NCBI RefSeq assembly: GCF_000315625.1
Contig: NW_005434599.1
Location: forward strand, 259,677 to 300,119
Source: Guillardia theta CCMP2712
Taxonomy: Eukaryota; Cryptophyceae; Pyrenomonadales; Geminigeraceae
Length of the DNA: 40,443 nucleotides
Direction: 5' to 3'
How positions within the stretch are numbered: position 1 is the first letter of the stretch; each line of letters starts with the position of its first letter. Below are positions 1 through 8,629 of the stretch, one piece after another. The position numbers and the translations under genes are program-made. The notes under the pieces were generated by a model that was not told the origin of the DNA, searched no databases, and saw nothing but the letters and a program-made list of their open reading frames with translations.

Positions 1-12
1 GTACCGTACCGA

Positions 13-134
13 CCTCCTCCTCCTCCTCCTCCTCCTCCTCCTCCTCCTCCTCCTCCTCCTCCTCCTCCTCCTCCTCCTCCTCCTCCTCCTCCTCCTCCTC
101 CTCCTCCTCCTCCTCCTCCTCCTCCTCCTCCTCC
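13..134. repeat. CTC/GAG trinucleotide microsatellite
   Basis: About 120 bp of near-perfect CTC triplets. It precedes the membrane-protein gene that starts at 268. On the - strand a good splice donor (CAG|GTAAGA, near position 157) lies just before the tract, so it could sit in an intron of a divergent gene whose first exon is between 157 and 254, but no protein family supports that. Confidence 0.95.
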
Positions 135-267
135 CTCTGACGCTGGTTCTTACCTGAGGTCTCGCGCTGCACCCCTCCTTGTCTGTCCCTCTCCTTCCCT
201 CCTCCACCTCTTGTCTCCACGTGCTCTCCTCTCCTGCGCTCGCCTCGTAGTGTACTGACAGCGAGGG

Positions 268-1203
268 ATGCTCTCTCTTGCTGACTGTCGGCATGCTTCA
301 TCCGACATGGCGAAGCTGCGGCTTCTTGACGATGGTGAGCGTACGGAGAGTCGAGAGAAGCGAGAGCACGTCCGAGAAGAAGATCGCTGGGTGTTCAAGA
401 ACTTTGTGCATGACGATTGCTTGTCGTCGCTGGGTATCGACGAGATGAGGACCAAGTTCTTGAAGCTGCTCCTGGTGGCCACAGCCATCTTGTTTGCGGC
501 TCAGAAGATGAGCTGCAGCATTCCAGGCTGGTCGTGTGAGGAGAAGTACAACATGAGCCTCTTCTTTCTTCACTTCTGGGGAGCCTTCAGTGTGGACCTG
601 CTCGTCATCTTTCTAGTCGGGCGGATGCACACGAGGAGAGGCGTGGATCAGCTCTCCCTCATCCTCCCGTGCCTCCTCGGCTCCATATACCCGTCGGCGG
701 TTGACGAGCTTCGGTTTGCGCGGGTGTCCTTGTCCTTGTTCGAGATGTACTGCCGCTGGTCCATCGCCACCTGGCTGTTTGCGAGCGTCGAGCTACTTCT
801 GGTAGCTGCCGCACTCTTTGCTCATTTCATCCATGCTCGTAGGACAGGCAGGCTGTCGACCCTCCTCAGCGACGCTATCCTTGGCTTCCTCCTCTTTCTC
901 TTCCCTCAGATCGCTGACCCCGCCTTTCATCTGCATCACTGGTTCGTCGCCTGGCTGGTGGCGATGCTGGCCAGGTTCGAGCCGTACTGGTCGAGAGGCA
1001 CGCAGATGTTCTTCGTCGGGTATTACATCAACGGGATAGCCGTCTACGGCAGAGACCCTCTCCTTGCGTGTGCTAACGTTGCCTTCCTCAACACCAAGAT
1101 GGGATGCGGGATAGGAGAGATGAACAATGCGACCAACAACTCTCACCCTCACGTCTACGTCCCTCCCAACCTCTGGAACTGTACCGGAGACTACGCGAGG
1201 TAG
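268..1203 (+). CDS. multipass membrane protein with HLHHWF motif
   Basis: Single open frame of 311 residues starting at ATG 268; a second in-frame Met at residue 14 is an alternative start. The first ~70 residues are charged and hydrophilic, then about seven hydrophobic segments follow (roughly residues 65-80, 95-120, 135-150, 160-185, 200-215, 225-245, 255-275). The conserved-looking core is HLHHWF near residue 222, then a stretch with RFEPYW and INGIAVYGRDPL. I know this HxHHW...G.YGRDP pattern from uncharacterised membrane proteins of protists, and no biochemical function is established to my knowledge. The clustered His could bind metal (inference). The C-terminus is polar with N-x-T/S sites. 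The stop codon overlaps a possible donor (GCGAG|GTAGG), so an extra 3' exon cannot be excluded. The 3' end, UTR and promoter of this gene are duplicated at 5252-5937 without the coding body. Confidence 0.75.
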   Translation: MLSLADCRHASSDMAKLRLLDDGERTESREKREHVREEDRWVFKNFVHDDCLSSLGIDEMRTKFLKLLLVATAILFAAQKMSCSIPGWSCEEKYNMSLFFLHFWGAFSVDLLVIFLVGRMHTRRGVDQLSLILPCLLGSIYPSAVDELRFARVSLSLFEMYCRWSIATWLFASVELLLVAAALFAHFIHARRTGRLSTLLSDAILGFLLFLFPQIADPAFHLHHWFVAWLVAMLARFEPYWSRGTQMFFVGYYINGIAVYGRDPLLACANVAFLNTKMGCGIGEMNNATNNSHPHVYVPPNLWNCTGDYAR

Positions 1204-2035
1204 GCCAACTAAGTTTTAGTCCAACACCATTAAACCCCACCCTGTCAATTTACATCGAGTTTGACTGATTTCACGTTAACCATCTCGCACGCAACATGTT
1301 GGATGTTGCTTTCTCGCAAGCCCCATCATGATGACGTCCAAGCAGAGTCAAAGCTGCAGCCTCACGCGTCCTGTCCATACATCCCACTGCACGAACGGAT
1401 CTCATTCGTGGTGTACTCGAAGCACCTTGAAGACACTTCAGTACATGTGTGCCGCACGAGCTTCCAAGATCAACTCACATTCCGATCGAGCATGTATCAC
1501 AGGAAACAGGACAAGCTTGGGATGCCGGCACTCCAAAGGCGTCTACGTCATCGTCGCAATACCTGCCCCAAGATTGTTAGGCACAAGCCATCGATCGAGG
1601 CTTGCACTTGCCCCATCCTTTTTGTCCAATCGGCATACACCTCACAACCCCCATACCGTGATCTGAAATCATATCTGTCCCAAGGTCAATCTCAAGCAGA
1701 AGCTGGAGGGGCAGGACTTCGTGAAAGAATGCCAAATTTTGTGCTGTGGGTTGAAGTGTGACGGTAGATCATCCGTTGGGATTGCCCCGCCGATTCACGC
1801 TCGATTCTCTGCGGCTCTGTAGGGTGGGAGCTGTTCGGGGAAAGGGAGGAAACGATATGGATTCAGGCCCAGGAGCATGAGAGAAGAATTGTGGCTGCTG
1901 CATGCTCCGTACCACGATTGTCAGGCAGACAACAAGGCATAGAGGTGAAGGCTTCAGTTCAGTTTGAGTCTCTCTGTCTCCGTGCTCTTGTATGACTCTC
2001 AGCAAGGCAGTTAGAGACGAACAGAGGCCCCCGCT
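1204..2035. other. gene-free stretch, first half duplicated downstream
   Basis: Positions 1127 to about 1689 recur at about 5370-5937 with ~98% identity by eye; a 5-nt indel (TATGC-type) and a few substitutions separate the copies. Open frames here (for example 1261-1761) have no family features, and the indel changes their frame between the copies, which argues that they are not coding. The rest (1690-2035) shows nothing I can assign. Confidence 0.7.
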
Positions 2036-2214
2036 GTGTCCAGTCCCACCATCATGGCTTTTCGAAGGCAGAAGAAGCTCCGAAGGTACATGCCGGACGA
2101 TTGGGGTGTGCATAGGCTGCCCTTTCAGCTACAAAAACAGCTGAAATTGTATCTTTTGTCTCCTCACGTCTCAATATGCAATGCCGATGTACATCAAGTG
2201 TCGTTGGGGTCCTA

Positions 2215-3140
2215 CAAGGAGATCCGAGGGCCTTCGGCGTGTGTCCCATGCCCCGCCAACAGCACCACCCTTGCAACTGCGAGGAATGACTCTGGGGACT
2301 GTGTTTGCACCCTCGGGCACTACCAGACCCAGGGGGCCTCCCAACACCTACGACGAGAGGAAGAGGCAGGCTGTAACTCCTGCCCTTCCTTCTCTACCTC
2401 CCCCGGGGCTTGATATCCGTCTACGAGTGCCAGTGTGATGTTATATCCCGTGCCAAGCTCGGGACGACTTGCGTGATCTGCAACAAGGGGTTCATCTACT
2501 GCATCCAGACGCTGACCTGCCTGGAATGCGGGTTGCCGTGTCCTACTGCACCACCGTGGAGGACCTCACCTGCTATGACGACTGCCACTGCTTCGCTGGA
2601 TATGGGTTGCCTACTGCTGGACGGAGTGCGAGTAGTGGCCCGCTGACATCTTTCGCCCCATTTCCAACGAGGAGGAGTGCCTGTCCTGTCCCTCGGGTTC
2701 CACCACCGAGGGGGTCACCCAGAGCGACTGCCTGTGCTCTGCCGGTTACAACGGAACGGACGGCGGGCCCTGTCGCTCTGCCCTCCTGTCCCCTACAAAA
2801 ACTGCGGATTCCTGCATCCAGTACCACCCCAATGCCAGTGCAACATGGTTCCACGTGCCGTCAATGATGGTTGCACTCCCTGCCCCCAGAACATGACCTC
2901 TTCGGCAGGAAGGCTCTTGGTGACTCTAGGTGCCAGACTGGTTTCGCGGGAATTGGGACCGAGTACTGCACATTCTGCGACATGGGGATGTACAAGGACT
3001 ACGAGGGACCGCTAGCGGTATAGTGTTAATTGGGGGTTGTGCCTGACTTGCAGCGATGGAGAAACTACAGAGCAGCTGGGCAGCGTGTCTTCCTCAGAGT
3101 TTATCCATCTCACGGGTAACTACCGATCCTACGTCGAGCT
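2215..3140 (+). pseudogene. decayed Cys-rich (GCC2/GCC3- or TNFR-like) repeat protein
   Basis: All three + frames contribute successive short pieces of one Cys-rich extracellular protein. Examples are ACVPCPANSTT (frame of 2036), ECQCDVIS (frame of 2410), a CTTVEDLTCYDDCHC stretch (frame of 2469), EECLSCPSGSTT with CLCSAGYNG (from 2645), GCTPCPQNMTSSAG, CQTGFAGIGTEYCTFC (from about 2919) and CLTCSDGETTEQ (3037). Such C-x2-C repeats with P(S/A)(G/N)STT are typical of ephrin-receptor-like Cys-rich modules in large protist surface proteins. The frame changes at least five times in under 1 kb with no room for introns between pieces, so the gene is broken by several indels. No start codon, signal peptide or membrane segment can be joined to it. 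Confidence 0.7.
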
Positions 3141-3328
3141 CTGCTCTGCAATAATCAAGTGCTGGGACGGAAGCTCTCAGATTCATTGGTCCCGGTCTGA
3201 TGAAGAAGTTTCTTTCAGACACAGGGAGAAGGCAGTTGCTTAAGCACCCGTGCTGGGCTCGAGCTTTTATTGAATTCAATACTCAACACATTCTAGTATG
3301 CTTTCTCATCTGCATGGTGAGGTAAGCC

Positions 3329-3410
3329 TACTTCATCAGGCCGCTGAACATTTGTTTGAAAGACTATTTACTTCATCAGGCCGCTGAACATCTGTTTGAA
3401 AAATTATTTA
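3329..3410. repeat. tandem direct repeat, two ~41-bp units
   Basis: Two consecutive copies of a unit containing CTTCATCAGGCCGCTGAACA, differing at about three positions, lie between the Cys-rich pseudogene and the 3' end of the methyltransferase gene. Confidence 0.85.
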
Positions 3411-3482
3411 CTACCACGTGTAGAACCACAAAAATTCAGCTTCCTCCATCTTGATCAAGAATGCGATGAGCAAACCTCGATC

Positions 3483-4628
3483 CTAGGTTGGTTGTGTCTC
3501 TACAATTCTGACTTCTCCGAAAGCATTTTTGTCGATGTTGAAATGAGGTGGCCAGGCGATCACGATGTCGTTCTTGGGAGTTGAAGAAGTGGGTTCCATT
3601 TTACAGAGAACTCCAGTATACCCGCGATCCTCAACTGCCTTGAGCCGGTCCAACTCGACCAAATATTTTGCAAGTGATGTGAAGTGGGTGGATTCAGATG
3701 AGTCAGCAAATCTGGTCAGCTTGTCGAAGCAGTGATCCATGAAATCACGATCTTCTTTTCCAGTAGTCGCACGAGCATGTTCTGCGAGCGAAGTTTGAAG
3801 CTCAAGGCTCTTTGGCTGTTTCCATAGAAGCTGCTCGGGGCTGTCGCTTTCTCGGGCTCGTTTGCTAATCGCACAGATCTTCCCGACACAGCAGGAAGCC
3901 ACAATCAAGCCAGCAGAACGCTTCTCGCACATCTTGATTGCATAATCTGAAGCTGCTCCGCACGCGTGCAGAGAAGTGCCGATGTCAAAGTTCTCTTCAT
4001 ATGCCAGCACGTCTCCTAAGACAGTCCGAAAATTGGACAAACTCGCTTCCTGTGCTCGACGGATCCCCAAGTCAATACTGATAGGGTTGCGGTCGACACA
4101 CACAACTTCCCATTCCGAGAAGAGGTAAGCAACCAGCAACCCGACATGACCTGCGCCCCCGCAGAAATCTACGAGCCGCTTGGAGGTGCCCTGGGAGGGG
4201 GCAGACAAGATCATGACGGAGATGGCTCGTAACATGCTCATTAGCTGTCCTCGCTTGCGGAGCTGTCTCTTCTCTGGAAGATGATAGAGGGGATCAACCT
4301 GCGGGACGAGTCCATCCCAACCTGATCCAGCAAAAAAATCCACCACCTTCGACTTTGCTCCGTACCTTTGCAGTAGGCACTCGTTCAGATAAGAAGGACT
4401 TGGCAGCTGATGAAGCTTGATGGTCGTTTTTGAAGAGACAGAAGACACGAGAAGCTCAGACCGGATTGTCCTCGCCTTCTTCTTCTTCCCTGGCAACTCA
4501 CCTTTGAGTGGATCACTGCCAGCGCAGGCCGACATCGAGGCGTCGAGTGCAACAGGGTCCGCGCAGCTTACAATGCTTCTCTTCGTCGTGACATTGACAG
4601 TCACCGGCATGCGAGCAATGCTAGGCAT
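3483..4628 (-). CDS. GSTCD-like methyltransferase (Methyltransf_32 type)
   Basis: Intronless frame of 381 residues; the start is the first ATG after upstream stops. It should transfer a methyl group from S-adenosylmethionine; the substrate is unknown. Around residue 95 is VDFFAGSGWDG. The main SAM-binding motif I, VDFCGGAGHVGLL, is near residue 150, followed by the acidic end of strand 2 (VVCVDRN) and then TSLHACGAASD, with SCCVGKI about 20 residues later. The DFC-G-GHxG plus LHACG combination is characteristic of the Methyltransf_32 family, which includes the C-terminal half of GSTCD and related fungal and plant proteins; no GST-like domain is present here. The N-terminal ~80 residues are Ser/Lys-rich and may be a tail or targeting region. 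It has no close neighbour on its own strand. Confidence 0.85.
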   Translation of the reverse strand: MPSIARMPVTVNVTTKRSIVSCADPVALDASMSACAGSDPLKGELPGKKKKARTIRSELLVSSVSSKTTIKLHQLPSPSYLNECLLQRYGAKSKVVDFFAGSGWDGLVPQVDPLYHLPEKRQLRKRGQLMSMLRAISVMILSAPSQGTSKRLVDFCGGAGHVGLLVAYLFSEWEVVCVDRNPISIDLGIRRAQEASLSNFRTVLGDVLAYEENFDIGTSLHACGAASDYAIKMCEKRSAGLIVASCCVGKICAISKRARESDSPEQLLWKQPKSLELQTSLAEHARATTGKEDRDFMDHCFDKLTRFADSSESTHFTSLAKYLVELDRLKAVEDRGYTGVLCKMEPTSSTPKNDIVIAWPPHFNIDKNAFGEVRIVETQPT

Positions 4629-5002
4629 CGAGCTTAATCACTGCTCACGGCAAGACACTACTACACACCTTGTAATATCGCTTGGCAACCCACCTGAAGT
4701 CAGCATTGCTTCCATAGCTTCCGGTAAGGCTCCGACCGATTTCGACCTATATAGGCCCCCGGTCAGCCGGTTACATTTTCCACCGATCCTACCGGTGTCC
4801 GTTATCGTGCGGCGCAAACCGTCTGGACAGGCTGTCCGGGCCGTCCGCGCGGCTGCTCAGTGGGGTGGGCGCTACTAGGCCCGCCGCTATGAGTCAGCCT
4901 GCTCCGAACTTTACCGGGACTCAGCGCGAGGCACGTGTTGATACTCTGACACTTTACTCAAAGTTAAGTTAATTTTCCCTTTTGATTCACCCCATCCTAA
5001 CC
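4629..5002. other. upstream region of the methyltransferase gene, no gene seen
   Basis: GC-rich patch (about 4780-4900) followed by AT-rich sequence. It presumably contains the methyltransferase promoter. No coding pattern could be supported on either strand. Confidence 0.5.
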
Positions 5003-5181
5003 ACATGGCACTCGGCCTTGTGGCTGCTGCTCACTAGGATACCGGGCCTCGCCTTGGCTCTTCAGACGTCCGTGCAAGTCATCTCCAACGAAAATACTAG
5101 AGAGCAACTTGGCAAGGCATAACAGACACATTTTGTACCCCTAATTCTGAGGCGAGCTCGGCATACGAAAAGCGCGACCCT

Positions 5182-5217
<36 letters not shown>

Positions 5218-5937
5218 CCTGCTCCTCCTCGTCCTCCTCCTCCCCCTTCCTCTGGTTCTTACCTGAGGTCTCGCGCTGCACCCCTCCTTGTCTGTCCCTC
5301 TCCTTCCCTCCTCCACCTCTTGTCTCCACGTGCTCTCCTCTCCTGTGCTCACCTCGTAGTGTACTGACAATGCGACCAACAACTCTCACCCTCACGTCTA
5401 CGTCCCTCCCAACCTCTGGAACTGTACCGGAGACTACGCGAGGTAGGCCAACTAAGTTTTAGTCTAACACCATTAAACCCCACCCTGTCAATTTACATCG
5501 AGTTTCGCTGATTTCACGTTAACCATCTCGCACGCAACATGTTGGATGTTGCTTTCTCGCCAGCCCCATCATGATGACGTCCAAGCAGAGTCAAAGCTGC
5601 AGCCTCACGCGTCCTGTCCATACATCCCACTGCACGAACGGATCTCATTCGTGGTGTACTCGAAGCACCTTGAGAACACTTCAGTATGCTACATGTGTGC
5701 CGCACGAGCTTCCAAGATCAACTCACATTCCGATCGAGCATGTATCACAGGAAACAGGACAAGCTTGGGATGCCGGCACTCCAAAGGCGTCTACGTCATC
5801 GTCGCAATACCTGCCCCAAGATTGTTAGGCACAAGCCATCGATCGAGGCTTGCACTTGCCCCATCCTTTTTGTCCAATCGGCATACACCTCACAACCCCC
5901 ATACCGTGATCTGAAATCATATCTGTCCCAAGGTCAA
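5003..5937. pseudogene. chimeric duplicated segment of two neighbouring genes
   Basis: Three parts can be read. Positions 5003-5092 match 7132-7221, a slice of exon 1 of the carrier-like gene, with a 2-3 nt insertion. Positions 5181-5222 are a CCTGCT hexanucleotide repeat. Positions 5252-5937 match 145-260 joined directly to 1127-1689, the promoter and the 3' end of the membrane-protein gene with positions 261-1126 missing. The source genes lie on both sides of this segment. No open frame of biological sense remains. Confidence 0.8.
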
Positions 5938-6137
5938 CTCGCCCAGTCAACCTCCATGCGCTGCTTTACCTATCAACACAAGCATCCAACGAATAGCACC
6001 CAAAGTCATCACAAATGGGGACCACGACCTATAAAGGATGAAGACCAATTATTCGTGCTTTGTTTGAATTGCTTCATCAATGAGTGGAGTGCGAAGAGAT
6101 CGATGAAAACATGGTATGTTCCCCCACGAATCCGCTT

Positions 6138-6478
6138 TCACGCAAACGCAAGCCTTACCGCAGTTCCAGGAACAACCGATGGAGTCATCACAACAGGCCC
6201 GACCTAATAGTAGCAATGATTATATGATACGAATAGAGCGAGAGGTAAAGCAAGCTCCGTACCGACGCGTAAGGCGGGAGAAACGGAGGCAACGGAGCAG
6301 CCGCCGCAAGCCGCTGCCCCCGGAGGATCCCGACATTGCGAGGAGAATGTGCACGAGCATAACCCGCTATTCTTTCCATGGGCCTTGTGCTTCTCCCATA
6401 CGAGGCAACTGCGAAGATCATGGCAACCATCGCCATCGCCGCTAACGTAACCGCTACCGTCGCCTTTGATTCCGCCAT
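6138..6478 (-). CDS. possible small secreted protein, two exons
   Basis: From ATG 6478 the frame opens with a textbook ER signal peptide (MAESKATVAVTLAAMAMVAM, then IFAVASYGRS). Exon 1 (6478-6263) ends at a TCG|GTACGG donor. An acceptor CTATTAG before 6203 joins in phase to a short exon ending at TGA 6138, giving 93 residues with a Pro/Ala-rich tail. The post-signal region is basic and Ala-rich (RGQRLAAAAPLPPF), as in some organelle presequences, so the model may be the 5' end of a larger gene. No family is recognised. It lies head-to-head with the carrier-like gene starting at 6946. Confidence 0.35.
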
Positions 6479-6603
6479 GGCAAACGCCCCCTCGAACAGA
6501 CAAACCGTTACAAAATGGAGATTCTGTAACCACTCAATTGAACGTTGAAATCGGTTACACCCTGCACTTTTATAAGGCTTTTTGTGGTCATCATGGATCA
6601 TTC

Positions 6604-6945
6604 CACCCCACCCCTTCCACAGGTACCCCTACCTACCTACCTAGCTACCCCTACCTCCTCTTTGCGGATTTCTTCTAGAGATCCACCTATATATACTACC
6701 CCTACCAGGTTGGATCATAATGAATGTTTGTACCCACCCCCTCCTTTCCTGTTTTGCACCCCCTAGCTAGTGTAACACCTCATACCACCCCGCCATGTCC
6801 CAACACGCAATCGATTACACCATCGTCACTACCCCTCATTTTCCCTCTTATTCACCCTTATGACAACCCTGTAGCCCCCACCCCACCCTACCCTACATGA
6901 TTCTGTTGCTTCCCTTGAAGCGGGCCATCCCCCCCTGCGGCTGCC
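6604..6945. promoter_or_regulatory. ACCCCTACC-rich putative promoter region
   Basis: Region between the divergent start codons at 6478 and 6946. It contains many CTACC/CTACCCC repeats (6610-6660, 6690-6705, 6885-6895) and a TATATATA-like stretch at about 6687. The same C-rich motif occurs upstream of the - strand orphan gene (15440-15600) and between the divergent genes at 31436-31574 (as GGGGTAG). A promoter role is inferred from position only. Confidence 0.4.
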
Positions 6946-8580
6946 ATGGCGCACGCTTCGGCTGCGCTGGTCATGGCGCCGCCACCGCGGGGGCGCATGG
7001 AGGAGCATCCCCCGCTCCTGGATGTAGATTACGATCCTCCTCTCTCACCTGTGGAGGAGCCAGCAGGCGTCGTGCTGCCCGATGAAGGTCAGCCTGGGGA
7101 CCTCGATTCCACTGATCACGACACGCATGTAACATGGCACTCGGCCTTGTGGCTGCTGCTCACTAGGATAGGCCTCGCCTTGGCTCTTCAGACGTCCGTG
7201 CAAGTCATCTCCAACGAAATATGGATAGCTGAGGTAGCTCTTATGCAGCTTCAAACAGCAACATGCGACTGGTTCCACAAAGAAGACGTTGAATGCTTGA
7301 CAATCAATGCATCGGACGAATGTGATAGAGCTTCAAACGCAAACACTCTCGAGGACTGTGAAATCACTCTGTCCAATGTTATCGATCGTTTCACTGCCAC
7401 ATTCCCTGCATATCCACCAACACCAGAAGAGCTTGAATTTATTGCTGCGAAGAACGATGTGTGGAATAGGGCGCTAAGGCCTGTGCTATCACTTTGCTTG
7501 TCGCAGCTTGTGCACATACATTGTCCCAGGGCCTTCATGGTGGTTCCGCTTATCACGCATCCCTTGCGTGTGGTTTCAATTCGATTGGTGCACTCGGATC
7601 TAGCGAGAGAAACTCCTAGCAAACTCTGGGACTTGTTGATCCTGTCGTTCAAAGGCAAGGACGGATCAAATCTCTTTTCTGGGCTGCTTCCCAGATTCTT
7701 TAGCTTTCTCATAATGGAGAGGATAAGAAAGATGAGAATCGAAGAAAGAATTCGACGATTCTTTCGTTCGCTTAGACAACGAAGGCATAGAGGCTTTTAT
7801 GCAGAACAGGTGATTTCTGAACGCTGTATCAATTCTCTCTGACTTTAAGTTCGACAGCTGGAGAGGCTTGTTGCAGGTATTATAGACTTCTTGAGACTCT
7901 TTGCTTTGAAACTGACCTTGATTTTCGTTGCTTCTCACTGTCTTGGTTACAATAGGCTTGGTTAATGTGCTGGTGGGCACCTCCTTGTCGTATCCGCTCT
8001 GCGTCATTGAAAGAAGGATGAGCGTAGAAAAGAATTCTCCTCATCCACTGTCTTTATTTCAATTCTTTCGGTATGTTTGATCTCTCGATTCTCCTTCATA
8101 CATGACTGTGATGGGTGTAGGTACGTTGGCAGACAAATCCGGGGGGAAGGATTAGGTAGATAGTGTTTTTGACTCGACGTTTGCTTTGTTCACGATTGTC
8201 ACAGGATCACTTTACAAGGGAATGTCTGCAGCTATGCTCATAGCAATTCCCAAATTCTGTCTTCGCTATACTTCACGTTTGAACAAGGTTGTGTCTGAGT
8301 TAGGGACCGAAATCAAGCTTATTCGTGCCCAGGAAATCATGATGAGCTGGTTCGGAATACGATGGGGCTGGATACCGGTATTTCGCGTGTCAAGTGATTG
8401 TGAACTTCTGATTGAAAACCTTGCAGGTTCTCCCGGCAACAATCTTCTCAGCGATCAACGCTGGTCTCGTTCTTTCGACTCCTTTCTTCATTCGCGTGAT
8501 TGATCGCAGGTCGTGCGAGACTGTCATTCCCATCTAGTCTTGCCGTTGTGGCTTGCAGTGTCGCAGCTCAGTGCCATCAG
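6946..8580 (+). CDS. mitochondrial-carrier-like (MTCH-type) module, 5' part of apparent carrier-HECT gene
   Basis: Seven exons join in phase: 6946-7809, 7858-7876, 7956-8070, 8121-8155, 8205-8377, 8427-8509, 8559-8580. After an acidic Pro-rich N-terminus and a hydrophobic segment (residues 65-85) come carrier-repeat signatures: THPLRVVSIRL with NLFSGLLPRF about 40 residues later, then LSYPLCVIERRM followed by GRQIRGEGLGSLYKG, and a third membrane stretch ending LSTPFFIRVIDRR. The P-x-x-(V/L)-x-x-R plus G-xx-LYKG pattern belongs to SLC25 carriers; the divergent motifs and missing acidic residues resemble MTCH1/2, outer-membrane relatives that insert proteins rather than transport metabolites. 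A stop exists if the intron after 8509 is retained (TAG at 8535), giving a stand-alone protein of about 440 residues. The in-phase exons that follow instead lead into the HECT ligase. Confidence 0.65.
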
Positions 8581-8629
8581 GTACCACAAGTTCCCCCACA
8601 CTTCACGTGCTCTCTGACTTTCATGCAAG

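Noticed and set aside
1261-1761. Two overlapping ORFs, partly repeated at 5546-6207
   Set aside because: The duplicated copies differ by a 5-nt indel that changes the frame, and the products have no family features.
6610-6900. Telomeric repeat array
   Set aside because: The CTACCC units are irregular, few and interspersed with other sequence; similar clusters recur near gene starts, so a promoter motif is more likely.
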